DNA of 64,000 bases from Bacteroidaceae bacterium (GCA_017534535.1 JAFXVZ010000028.1:1-64000); one strand, 5' to 3'; positions 43,195 to 51,640 are shown, counted from the stretch's first letter. A program made the numbers and translations. Notes: generated from the letters alone by a model not told the origin.

Positions 43195-44544
43195 ATGAAG
43201 ACAAGATATCTTTTAATGACTTTGATGGTGGCACTTTGTTTGGGTGCTTGTGGTACTGACAATGATGACCAAGTGATAGGGGGTAAGCCTTCGAATGAAC
43301 TGAAAACAGATGATCCTGTACCTGTAAAACCTGAAGAGCCTGAAGAACCCGAAGAACCAAGTGAACCTGAAGAACCTGTGACTCGTCATAGCTATAAACC
43401 TGTGGTACTGAATGAGGTACAGCAGGCCATCCATGTTAAGTTGCAGGCTTTTTCGTGGAAACTGTTCAAAGAGGTTTATATTAACCGTGAGCCAGGTACT
43501 AACCTGATGATTTCTCCCATCAGTTTGGAGGTAGATTTGGGTATGTTCATCAATGGCTTGGAGGGTGAGACCTTGCAAGAAGTGTTGAAGACTTTGGGCT
43601 TGGAAAGCTTCACCAAAGATCAAATCAACGATTTCTTCAAGACGATGATGAAAGGTATAGAGAGTGCCGATGAAGCGGCCATCTTCAAGAGTGCCAACGC
43701 ATTCTGGCATAATCAAAATAAGAAGGCAACGCAGGATTTTTTGTCTGTCATCAAAGACAAATATGATGCTAAGGCGGAAGCTGTGAATTTCAGTGACCCC
43801 ACCACCAAGGACATCATCAACGCTTGGTGTTCAGAGAAGACCAATAAACGTATTGAGAAGATGGTGGATGAAACCGATGAACTTCATTTGTTCCATCTCA
43901 TGAATGCTGTGTATTTCAAGGCACAATGGGAAGATCAGTTTGTGAAGGAATTCACTCAAAAACAGCCCTTCCATTATGCCGATGGGATAAAAGCGGATGT
44001 GGATATGATGTTTCAGCAATTCAATACCTCATACGCAGAGACCGACAAATATCAGCAATGTGTGAAACCTTTTGTTGATGGGTCTTTCCAGATGGTATTC
44101 ATCTTGCCGAAGGAAGGTGTGGATTTGGTGGATGCGATACCTGATTCCATTGACTATAAGGTAAGAGCAACAGCTGAGGTATATCCAGGGAAGCCCGAGT
44201 GGGAAGAAGTGGCGTTGTCTGTACCGAAATTCACGTCTGAATATACAGAAGAGAATCTGTTTCCTTATATGGGTAACATCAATCCTTCGCTTGTATTCTT
44301 GCCAGAAGATATGAAGTTCTTTGAGAATCCTTCGCCGGAAGTGGAATTGAAGGCCTTGCAGAAAACATTTTTCCTGATGGATGAGGAAGGTGCTGAAGCA
44401 GCTGCTATAACTGACATTATGATGAAAGATACTGCCTTTTTCCCAGATAAAGTGTTTAATATGACGCTCGACCGTCCTTTCATCTATGCCATCATAGAGA
44501 GCAACACCCAATGCCCACTCTTCATTGGCTATTATGGAAACTAA
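43195..44544 (+). CDS. Serpin-family lipoprotein (protease inhibitor)
   Basis: 449 residues. Lipobox LGAC at about residue 19, then a proline/glutamate-rich linker (about 45-65, EEPEEPEEPSEPEEP) that would hold the inhibitor off the membrane. The serpin fold runs from about 75: NLMISPISLEVDLGMFINGL, FKSANAFWHNQ, FHLMNAVYFKAQWEDQF, and VALSVPKFTSEY. The reactive-centre hinge is MDEEGAEAAAIT (about 395-406), the small-residue form of inhibitory serpins. The C-terminal DRPFIYAIIESNTQCPLFIGYYGN is canonical. By counting from the hinge the P1 site falls near the KDTA segment, within a residue or two. It likely protects the cell envelope from serine proteases. Confidence 0.95.
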   Translation: MKTRYLLMTLMVALCLGACGTDNDDQVIGGKPSNELKTDDPVPVKPEEPEEPEEPSEPEEPVTRHSYKPVVLNEVQQAIHVKLQAFSWKLFKEVYINREPGTNLMISPISLEVDLGMFINGLEGETLQEVLKTLGLESFTKDQINDFFKTMMKGIESADEAAIFKSANAFWHNQNKKATQDFLSVIKDKYDAKAEAVNFSDPTTKDIINAWCSEKTNKRIEKMVDETDELHLFHLMNAVYFKAQWEDQFVKEFTQKQPFHYADGIKADVDMMFQQFNTSYAETDKYQQCVKPFVDGSFQMVFILPKEGVDLVDAIPDSIDYKVRATAEVYPGKPEWEEVALSVPKFTSEYTEENLFPYMGNINPSLVFLPEDMKFFENPSPEVELKALQKTFFLMDEEGAEAAAITDIMMKDTAFFPDKVFNMTLDRPFIYAIIESNTQCPLFIGYYGN

Positions 44545-44627
44545 TGCTGTAAGCATTTCGTTAGCTTGTACATCGGGGGGCATCAGCTAAGACTAATTAA
44601 CGGCTAAAAGTACTTGAAAATTGAAAT

Positions 44628-44684
44628 AGTGAATTTTTTGTGAACTCTTTTTTGCCATCAAAAGAAGTTTTATTCGTATTTTTG
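44628..44684 (+). promoter_or_regulatory. Promoter with 11-bp-period direct repeat (site G)
   Basis: AGTGAATT at 44628 and TGTGAACT at 44639, 11 bp apart. -7 box TATTTTTG at 44677-44684, 38 bp from the second copy, as in site A. Confidence 0.75.
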
Positions 44685-44710
44685 ACCGTTAAATCATGAA
44701 ATTGTCAGAA

Positions 44711-45898
44711 ATGAAAGCAAATTATTTGATGACAGCAGTCCTGACTTTAATGCTGACTGCTTGTACAGAGAAACCCGTGAGTCCTGATACACCTTATATC
44801 ATAGATGGTGAGGTGACTGGGGTAAAAGATGGTGTTGAGTTAGTGCTTGCCTCGTTTGACGGTGATGTGGGTAACCTCATTGCAAGAGACACCATTTTTG
44901 GTGGGAAGTTCCATTTCGAGAGTCAGATGGAAGACATTGAGGTAAACAGGTTGGGCTTATTTGCTGTGGATGACGATTTCTCAAGTCTAAAAAGATACAT
45001 ATATGTAGCACCTGGTGCCCATGTGAAGGTTACAGGAAATGGCACACACATTATGTCTTGGAAGGTTCAGAGCAAAGTGCCTGAGCAAAAAGCCCTTGAT
45101 GAACTGTATGCGATTCATGAATATGATTTTACACAAGATGTGCTTGTGGCAGAGAAGAAAGCACTCAAGGAAATGCGGAGCATAGACCGCAATGCGGAAC
45201 CAGAGCGTTATGCGGAAGCAAGGAGTCGTTATAATACTTTTTTTAATCAGCAAGATTCTATGTATTATGTTGTTCAAGAGAAACGTGCTTTGCTGATGAA
45301 AAACCTGAAACCATCTATGCCTTGGATGACAGAATTGAATTATCTAGCCAGGATGGTTCGTACTATGCCAGAATTGACTTATGCAGAAGATGTGAAGGAG
45401 ATGTTTCAAACTTTGTCTGAGGAATGGAAGCAAACCAAGTTGGGGAAGGAGATTTATGCCAACCTCTATCCTCCTCAGGAAGTGAAAGTTGGCGATGATT
45501 GTCCGGATGCTGATTTCTACGACCTTGAGGGCAATCTGCACCATCTGACAGAGCACAAGGGTAAGTATATCCTGCTTGACTTCTGGAATAGTGGATGTGC
45601 AGGTTGCATCCAAGCATTCCCTAAAATGAAGAAGCTTTATGAAAAGTATAATGACAAATTAGCCATTGTGAGTATGAGCATTGATACTGATCGTCGTTGG
45701 CGTATGGCATCAGAGAAGCACAACCTCACTTGGAGCAACTGGAACGAAGGTAAAGGCGAGGGTGGCTTATATACCAATTTCCGTACCAATGGCATACCTT
45801 TTTATGTATTGGTGAATCCAGAGGGCAAGGTCATAAAGATGGAGCTTGGCTATTTGGAAGATAATTTCAGTGCCCTCTTCACCGAATTGTTTGATTAA
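44711..45898 (+). CDS. DUF4369-TlpA thioredoxin-like lipoprotein (CAGC)
   Basis: 395 residues from the ATG at 44711, which matches the 18-residue signal of the paralogues (ending LTAC); an ATG at 44696 is possible but lies only a few bases after the expected transcription start. DUF4369 domain starts with PDTPYIIDGEVTGVKDG. The thioredoxin domain has CAGC at about 296-299, the cis-proline in NGIPFYVLVNPEG, and the shared WSNWNEGKGEGGLYTN. It is most like the 32972 protein. Preceded by site G and the serpin gene. Confidence 0.88.
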   Translation: MKANYLMTAVLTLMLTACTEKPVSPDTPYIIDGEVTGVKDGVELVLASFDGDVGNLIARDTIFGGKFHFESQMEDIEVNRLGLFAVDDDFSSLKRYIYVAPGAHVKVTGNGTHIMSWKVQSKVPEQKALDELYAIHEYDFTQDVLVAEKKALKEMRSIDRNAEPERYAEARSRYNTFFNQQDSMYYVVQEKRALLMKNLKPSMPWMTELNYLARMVRTMPELTYAEDVKEMFQTLSEEWKQTKLGKEIYANLYPPQEVKVGDDCPDADFYDLEGNLHHLTEHKGKYILLDFWNSGCAGCIQAFPKMKKLYEKYNDKLAIVSMSIDTDRRWRMASEKHNLTWSNWNEGKGEGGLYTNFRTNGIPFYVLVNPEGKVIKMELGYLEDNFSALFTELFD

Positions 45899-45958
45899 CG
45901 CTACAACAGAAACTAATGCTTCTTTCAGATACCTTTTCTATTCCTAATCAGTGAATGG

Positions 45959-45982
45959 CAGGCAGGGCTATGGCTCTGCCTG
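45959..45982. terminator. Hairpin between convergent lipoprotein genes
   Basis: CAGGCAGGGC, TATG loop, GCTCTGCCTG. Same arms as the terminators at 2618 and 55582. The U-tract is weak here. Confidence 0.5.
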
Positions 45983-46082
45983 TTATGACTTGTCAATCTC
46001 ACTAAATATATTTTCTTTCGTTATGATAATGCATATATACATAGCTTATCAAGATTTAGCGGGAGAGCGGAAGAAACATTCC

Positions 46083-47228
46083 TTATTTAGCTGTGAGTAT
46101 CATCAATACAGGATTGGAGTCTTCATTTAGTGAAGAGGCGATTTCCTTCAGTTTGCCCTTGAGCTCCCCCTTCTCGTATGCCTCTATTAACTTGTGAGGC
46201 TGCAGGGCTCCTGCGCACAATATCGTTCTGTTTTGGGCAAGCCTAACCATATCCACTTGTTGTTTGGAAGTATAGTCGGCATTCAGCACCACAGACAAAT
46301 AAACCCCATTAGTTAGTTTATCATACACCAGTTCACGGAAAGGGAATCCCCTGCCTGTTTTGGGGTTGAACGTCTTGTCGATGGTTTGGAAGAAACAATA
46401 ACGAGGTGTTACTGTGCCGATGGTCATCAGTCTTTCAGGGTCAGATGAAGGAATCTTCACCAAGAATGGCACTGTTTTGTGATCTTTAGCGGTAAAGCGA
46501 TAGATGGTATCTGAAGAGTTTTGAATAATCAGCATATCGTTGTGCAGAGGCATAATCGCATTGACATTGCCGATAGAGGTTATTCCGCCTTCCTGAATCA
46601 TGGGAATGTTCAGTTTCTTGTAAGGCACAGCAATCTCCTGCACAATACTCCCATCTTGCTTGGATACCAAGAAATGATAAGAACGACTGTTGTCTATCTC
46701 TGCTTTCTCTGCATCCATGAAGATGTTTTCATCATAACAAACCAAGTAGTCTCTGTCGAAACCCTTTACGTTCACGAACTTGTGCTCGTTGCTGTGCTTG
46801 AAACTACGTTTGAAGTTGCCCTCCAGGTCATATACCAGGATTTTTTTGATAGTAGGGTCATTCACAATAAGCTCATTGTTCACTTCATCAAGCACCACTT
46901 CATACGCATAGGTAAATTCCTCAGCCCCTTGTCCCACACGGTTTATCACCCTGATGCCTTTGCCTGTATGTCTGTCGAACAAGAGGAGCTTTCTGTCTGA
47001 AGCCATCACGAAATACTTTTCTCCCACCGCTTTGATGGTGGCAGAAGTAATGAACTCGTCTGAGCTCTCCAAAGGCACATACTCCACTTCCATGAAATCC
47101 TGCAAAATCAGTTCTTTCTCAGGATAAAACTGGTTCAAGTCAATGGTCATCAGTACATTGGGATTCTCATTGTTTTGGCAAGCAGTCAGCAATACTCCAG
47201 CCAAAATCCAACCTGTCAATCGTTTCAT
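46083..47228 (-). CDS. BF3164-like six-bladed beta-propeller lipoprotein
   Basis: 381 residues. Signal with lipobox LLTAC. Typical N-terminal strand LILQDFMEVEYVPLESSDEF (about 40-60), then GKGIRVINRVGQGAEEFTYAYEV and IKKILVYDLEGNFKRSFKHS. It is a close paralogue of the protein at 47689-48846, and the last 30 residues (KLIEAYEKGELKGKLKEIA...) are identical, including the end. Third gene of the operon under site H. Function unknown. Confidence 0.85.
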   Translation of the reverse strand: MKRLTGWILAGVLLTACQNNENPNVLMTIDLNQFYPEKELILQDFMEVEYVPLESSDEFITSATIKAVGEKYFVMASDRKLLLFDRHTGKGIRVINRVGQGAEEFTYAYEVVLDEVNNELIVNDPTIKKILVYDLEGNFKRSFKHSNEHKFVNVKGFDRDYLVCYDENIFMDAEKAEIDNSRSYHFLVSKQDGSIVQEIAVPYKKLNIPMIQEGGITSIGNVNAIMPLHNDMLIIQNSSDTIYRFTAKDHKTVPFLVKIPSSDPERLMTIGTVTPRYCFFQTIDKTFNPKTGRGFPFRELVYDKLTNGVYLSVVLNADYTSKQQVDMVRLAQNRTILCAGALQPHKLIEAYEKGELKGKLKEIASSLNEDSNPVLMILTAK

Positions 47229-47257
47229 CATTCAGTTTTTTTATAAAATGTTAGTGT

Positions 47258-47692
47258 CTATTTCAAGCAAAGCTGATAGCCAACACCTCTGATATTCTCT
47301 ATCCTTATATTGGGGTCTGCTTTGAGTATCTTTCTTAACTGACAGATAAGGTTATTGATAGACTGGTCGATGACGATGACATCAGGCCACAGCATGCGGC
47401 AAATCTCTTCACGAGTCACCGTCATGTTCATGCAGACATAAAGGAGTGTAAGCAACTTGGTTTGGTAGGCAGAGAGGCGAGTGATTTGACCGTTTCCCTC
47501 TAATATCATGCTATTTGGCTGGAAGGTGAACAAGCCAATACTGATGTGCTTGTCCATCAAAATTACATCAGGTGCTATTTCCCTTACCTGCTGACCGAGC
47601 TCATTGGGACTACCTGTCTGCATGTCTTTATCTTGCAAGGCTCGCTCTAAGCTTACCTGCATATCCTTATCTTCTATTATTAGTATCTTCAT
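47258..47692 (-). CDS. Response-regulator-like protein with a half-length receiver and winged helix
   Basis: 144 residues. Residues 1-48 are the first half of a receiver: MKILIIEDKD with the acidic pair, one helix, and DVILMDK with the phosphoryl-acceptor-like Asp at about 47. The second half of the receiver is absent; a PhoB-type winged helix starts at once (ITRLSAYQTKLLTLLYVC, TREEICRMLWPDVIVID, SINNLICQLRKIL, ENIRGVGYQL). The paralogue at 60048 has the same architecture, so this is not a recent truncation. It overlaps the upstream propeller gene by four bases and has a propeller gene downstream. Confidence 0.82.
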   Translation of the reverse strand: MKILIIEDKDMQVSLERALQDKDMQTGSPNELGQQVREIAPDVILMDKHISIGLFTFQPNSMILEGNGQITRLSAYQTKLLTLLYVCMNMTVTREEICRMLWPDVIVIDQSINNLICQLRKILKADPNIRIENIRGVGYQLCLK

Positions 47693-48846
47693 TTGGCTGT
47701 CAGTATCATCAAAACAGGGTTGGAGTCTTCATTCAATGTAGAGGCGATTTCCTTCAGTTTGCCTTTGAGCTCCCCTTTCTCGTATGCTTCTATCAGCTTG
47801 TGGGCTTGCAAAGCCTTGATGCAAGTTTCCTTACCGTTGATAATACCCCTCATTAAATCCACTTGCTCAGGTCGGGTATAATCGTCGTTCAGCACCTCCA
47901 CCTTGAAGAATTCGTTCATCTCTCTGTCATACACTAATTTGTTACGTGGAAAACCCTTGCCTGTCTGGGCATCAAATATTCTGTCCATCGTTTCCATGAA
48001 TATATAGCGAGGGGTGATGGCACCAATGGCCAACAGCCTTTCCGGCTCTTCCTTGGGAATCTTCACCAAGAAAGGTTCTTTCTGATAATCTTTGGCGGAA
48101 AATCGATAGATGGTGTCAGACGAGTTTTGTACAATCAGCACATCATCTTCTATGGGGATCACTGTGCGCAAAGCATCCATAGCCACTACATCGCCTTCTA
48201 TTACCATGGGCACTCTAATCTTCTCAAATGGTATAGGTATCTCCTGTACAATGCTTCCATCTTGCTTAGAAAGCATATAATGATAGATGCGGGTTGTGTC
48301 TATCTCTTTGTTCTCCATTATCATGCTTGCCACATCGTACATAATGGCATCGTCGAGGCAAACTAAATAGTCTTTGTCGAAAAGGGTGATGTCGTCATAG
48401 TGGTGGTCTTCACCATAATTGAAACTGCGTTTGAAGTTGCCTTGCAGGTCATAAACCAACATCCTTTGTGTGTTTGTGTCGCTCACAAACAGCTCATTGT
48501 TCGCTTCGTCCATCTCCACATCGTATGGGAAGGTATATTCTTCTGCCCCTTGTCCTTTGCGGTCTATCACACTGATACCCTTTCCTGTTTGCTTGTCGAA
48601 GAGTTTCAAAGTGCTACTATTGACCATTACGATAAACTTTTCCCCAATTGTTTTTATATTAGTAGTGATAAACTCGTCCGAGCTCTCCAAGGGTACATAT
48701 TGCACCTCCATGAAGTCCTGTAAGATTAGTTCCTTTTCTGGGTAATCCAGATTTAAGTCGATGGTGATTAATCCATCGGTTTTGATGTTACTTTGGCAAG
48801 AGGCCATCAGTAATCCTATCAACATCCATACAATAATTCGTTTCAT
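47689..48846 (-). CDS. BF3164-like six-bladed beta-propeller lipoprotein
   Basis: 385 residues from the ATG at 48846. Lipobox LMASC. The propeller begins with LILQDFMEVQYVPLESSDEF and contains GKGISVIDRKGQGAEEYTFPYDV and TQRMLVYDLQGNFKRSFNYG. First gene of a three-gene operon (propeller, half-receiver regulator, propeller) driven from site H. Paralogue of the 46083 gene. Confidence 0.85.
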   Translation of the reverse strand: MKRIIVWMLIGLLMASCQSNIKTDGLITIDLNLDYPEKELILQDFMEVQYVPLESSDEFITTNIKTIGEKFIVMVNSSTLKLFDKQTGKGISVIDRKGQGAEEYTFPYDVEMDEANNELFVSDTNTQRMLVYDLQGNFKRSFNYGEDHHYDDITLFDKDYLVCLDDAIMYDVASMIMENKEIDTTRIYHYMLSKQDGSIVQEIPIPFEKIRVPMVIEGDVVAMDALRTVIPIEDDVLIVQNSSDTIYRFSAKDYQKEPFLVKIPKEEPERLLAIGAITPRYIFMETMDRIFDAQTGKGFPRNKLVYDREMNEFFKVEVLNDDYTRPEQVDLMRGIINGKETCIKALQAHKLIEAYEKGELKGKLKEIASTLNEDSNPVLMILTAK

Positions 48847-48873
48847 CTTTTCAGCGTTTTTGGTTAGTTGCTG

Positions 48874-48930
48874 CAAAAGTAATTGTTAGTGTGTATAGAT
48901 GCAAAAAAGAAGGTTTACAAAAAATTTACA
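48874..48930 (-). promoter_or_regulatory. Promoter with variant 11-bp-period direct repeat (site H)
   Basis: On the minus strand TGTAAATT (48930 to 48923) and TGTAAACC (48919 to 48912) are 11 bp apart, with -7 box TACTTTTG at 48881 to 48874, 38 bp from the second copy. The octamer has A where the other sites have G (TGTAAA for TGTGAA). It lies directly after the TPR4 regulator gene. Confidence 0.7.
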
Positions 48931-48939
48931 AATTGTAAC

Positions 48940-50340
48940 TTACAGGCTCATAATGACTTTATCCCAATCCTCGCCTTTGCCAGGTTGACCAAACACTTTC
49001 TTGTACAATCGCATACGTCCATTGCTGATGGCACTGTCTGTACGACTGAGTAGGGTAGCAATGCGTGAGGTCTTGAAGCCCATTTTGATGAGATAGCACA
49101 TCTTGACCTCATGCTCTTTGACAACGCCAAAGGTGGTAAGTCGAGTCTTGAAAACGGGATAGTGTGAGTCAACCAATGCCATCATAGTGGTGGCATCCGC
49201 TTCGTTCATCGGCTTCTCTGAGGTCAACAATCTCTGGTAGATGTCTGCTTCACGGATGGCCATAGTTTTTACATCGGAGTCAGGTTGAGGAATCATGCTC
49301 TTGTTGCGCTCAGCCTCCAAGTCCGCCTGCAAGGACTTATTGTACTTCTCCAATAATGACTGGTTGTATGACAAGCGTATCTTCTCGTTTCTCATGCGAT
49401 AAAGCAGGATGATAATGATGGCGATGATGAGCACTAGGGTCAGGATAGCTATGACGGTATATAACATGGTCTGCTTGTTCTTCATTTGCAGGTCTGCTTT
49501 CTCCTTTTCTGCATGAAGTGCCTGATATACAGCTCCTATGGTGCCTGTAGCCTCATATTGGGCATCCGCTTCATTGTCCAAATCCATTGCTTCTTTCTGA
49601 CGAAGCAATTGCATGATTTGGTTGTAGTCCTTTCGTTGGATAGCTTGTTTCAGCTGATGGTTGATGGCGTGTTGTTGGTAATAAGCCGACTTCGATTCCA
49701 TCAAACTGGCATAGTGTTCATCGGCCTGTTCACTTTGGTTAAGCCATTCCAACACATGAGCCATCACAAAATGAAACACATCCACGTCTGCCTCTTCAAT
49801 ATGGTAAGGTGGTTGGGGCAATTGTTTTTTGGCTTGTTCCATTTGATCGGCGTCTATGTATGCAGCTGCTCTGCGAAAGGCAATGGATACCTGCATCTGC
49901 TCGTCTTTTAGTTGGATGGCCAGTTGGTCGGCTAAATTATAATGATGCACTGCTTGCCGGGTGTCATTCGCTCGTTGGTAGGCATCGCCCATCCCCTTGT
50001 GGGCTATCAACATATCCAAGGTGTCGTGTGTCAGTTCCGCACAGGTCAGCGAAAGCTCATAACGGTTGATGGCTTCAACATAGAGTTGTCGCTTGGCATA
50101 CAATCTGCCCATCTCTGCAAATATCTTCGTCTTTCGGATTAGTGTAGCACTGTCGTTACCCTGCAAAACATCCAAAGCACGCTGAAAGTAGAGGATAGAG
50201 CGCATGGTGGGGTATTTGTCAAGGCTTTGCTGCCCAACAGCATACAGGCTGTCAGACACCATCAGTGCCTCCTTACCCCCTTGTTGCTTTTGGCATGATA
50301 CAAGGCAAGTTGCTATCAGTAAAGCCACAATCGTTCTCAT
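48940..50340 (-). CDS. Membrane-bound TPR transcriptional regulator with C-terminal HTH (TPR4)
   Basis: 466 residues from the ATG at 50340. Lipobox-like LVSC at about 16. TPR helices (RSILYFQRALDVLQG, YVEAINRYELSLTCAEL, QAVHHYNLADQLA), membrane helix near 292-317, coiled coil with LLEKYNKSLQADLEAERN, and HTH near 417-447 (GFKTSRIATLLSRTDSAISN, then RMRLYKKVFG). Its recognition helix reads AISNGRMR where TPR1 and TPR3 have AIANTRAR, and the promoter next to it has a variant repeat. A -7 box TACTTTTG lies at 50362-50369 on the minus strand. Confidence 0.86.
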   Translation of the reverse strand: MRTIVALLIATCLVSCQKQQGGKEALMVSDSLYAVGQQSLDKYPTMRSILYFQRALDVLQGNDSATLIRKTKIFAEMGRLYAKRQLYVEAINRYELSLTCAELTHDTLDMLIAHKGMGDAYQRANDTRQAVHHYNLADQLAIQLKDEQMQVSIAFRRAAAYIDADQMEQAKKQLPQPPYHIEEADVDVFHFVMAHVLEWLNQSEQADEHYASLMESKSAYYQQHAINHQLKQAIQRKDYNQIMQLLRQKEAMDLDNEADAQYEATGTIGAVYQALHAEKEKADLQMKNKQTMLYTVIAILTLVLIIAIIIILLYRMRNEKIRLSYNQSLLEKYNKSLQADLEAERNKSMIPQPDSDVKTMAIREADIYQRLLTSEKPMNEADATTMMALVDSHYPVFKTRLTTFGVVKEHEVKMCYLIKMGFKTSRIATLLSRTDSAISNGRMRLYKKVFGQPGKGEDWDKVIMSL

Positions 50341-50361
50341 TTCGAATAACCCATGTTGGGA

Positions 50362-50369
50362 CAAAAGTA
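50362..50369 (-). promoter_or_regulatory. -7 box of TPR4 regulator
   Basis: On the minus strand TACTTTTG, about 22 bases before the start codon. No TGTRAAC repeats and no clear -33 element. Confidence 0.45.
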
Positions 50370-50454
50370 GTAAAAGCTGGTTGAAAATAATGTAATTCGA
50401 TTATAATTTCTGTTTCTTTATGCTTTCATACATACATTTTTAGAAATAATTACT

Positions 50455-50462
50455 TATATTTG
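50455..50462 (+). promoter_or_regulatory. -7 box of the GH5 gene
   Basis: TATATTTG, about 20 bases before the start codon at 50482. The -33 region shows only a T-run. Confidence 0.5.
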
Positions 50463-50481
50463 CATCAGTATAATAATAAAA

Positions 50482-51621
50482 ATGAAAGCAATGAAAAAGA
50501 TTTTTACTTTACTGGCATTTGCCACATTGACAGTGCTTTCTCTGGGTTCTTGTTCAAGTCAACAGGGAGATGGAGTGAATAACTTCAACATCAAGCGAGG
50601 TACCAACCTGAGCCACTGGTTGTCACAATCAAGGGTGATGGGTGAGGAACGCAGGAAGCACATCCAGGAAGACGATTTTGCTCGCTTGGAGCAGTTAGGC
50701 TTCGACTTTGTTCGCATCCCCATTGATGAGGTGCAATTCTGGGATGAGAATGGTAATAAGTTACCTGAGGCATGGGATTTGCTTACCAATGCCATCAACT
50801 TGGCAGAGAAGCATCACTTACGTGTGGTGGTTGATTTGCATATCATCCGTTCACATGCCTTCATTGACAACAACAATAATAACACCTTGTTTACCTCTGA
50901 AGAGTCACAGCAAAAGCTTATTGATATGTGGTATCAATTGTCTGATGTGATGAAGGGCTATAGTAACGACTCTGTGGCATACGAGTTCATGAATGAGCCT
51001 ATTGCTCCTGAACATGAACAATGGAACGTGGTGGTGGAGAAGGTACACAAGGCTTTGCGTGCCATCGAACCACAACGTACTTTGGTGATAGGATCTAATC
51101 GTTGGCAAGACTATGAAACGATCAAGTACCTGCGTGTTCCTGAGGGGGATAAGAACATCATCCTTTCCTTCCACTATTATCATCCTATGCTCATCACCCA
51201 TCGTGGTGCTTTCTGGACTTCATTAGGTAGATTTAAAGGTAGCATCAATTATCCAGGTGTACTCATCACCCAGGAGGATTATGATGCTGCGCCTGAGGAG
51301 ATTAAGGAAGAACTGAAGCCTTTCCTTACCCAGGTTTGGAACAAGGACAAGATTCGTGCTGATTTCAAGGATGCCATCGCTGCTGCTAAGAAATATGGTC
51401 TTCAGTTGTTCTGTGGCGAATGGGGTGTATATGAGCCTGTTGAGCGCGACTTGGCATATAAGTGGTATAAGGATATGATTGAGGTGTTCGATGAGTTCGA
51501 CATTGCTTGGACTACTTGGTGCTATGATGGCGACTTCGGCTTCTATGATCAGCGCACAGAATCCTATAAAGACAAACCTTTGGTGGATATCCTGATGTCC
51601 GGCAAGGCTTTAGCCGAGTAA
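50482..51621 (+). CDS. Glycoside hydrolase family 5 lipoprotein (endoglucanase-like)
   Basis: 379 residues. Lipobox LGSC near 24; an ATG at 50491 is an equally good start. A TIM-barrel GH5 domain fills the rest: NLSHWLSQ, FDFVRIPIDEVQFW, HHLRVVVDLHII, then YEFMNEP with the acid/base Glu near 168, SFHYYHPM with the catalytic-site His and Tyr, and LFCGEWGVYEP with the nucleophile Glu near 314. It would cleave beta-glucan or beta-mannan at the cell surface or in the periplasm; subfamily and substrate cannot be told. Stands alone, with its own terminator. Confidence 0.9.
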   Translation: MKAMKKIFTLLAFATLTVLSLGSCSSQQGDGVNNFNIKRGTNLSHWLSQSRVMGEERRKHIQEDDFARLEQLGFDFVRIPIDEVQFWDENGNKLPEAWDLLTNAINLAEKHHLRVVVDLHIIRSHAFIDNNNNNTLFTSEESQQKLIDMWYQLSDVMKGYSNDSVAYEFMNEPIAPEHEQWNVVVEKVHKALRAIEPQRTLVIGSNRWQDYETIKYLRVPEGDKNIILSFHYYHPMLITHRGAFWTSLGRFKGSINYPGVLITQEDYDAAPEEIKEELKPFLTQVWNKDKIRADFKDAIAAAKKYGLQLFCGEWGVYEPVERDLAYKWYKDMIEVFDEFDIAWTTWCYDGDFGFYDQRTESYKDKPLVDILMSGKALAE

Positions 51622-51640
51622 ACCTCTTACCTATATCCAA

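Noticed and set aside
43195-44544. Serpin gene as part of the TGTGAACT regulon
   Set aside because: Its promoter region (43000-43194) has no TGTRAAC repeats; only its neighbours carry them.
33000-50400. Horizontally acquired island or prophage
   Set aside because: No integrase, transposase, tRNA-adjacent duplication or phage genes were seen; codon style by eye resembles the flanking housekeeping genes.
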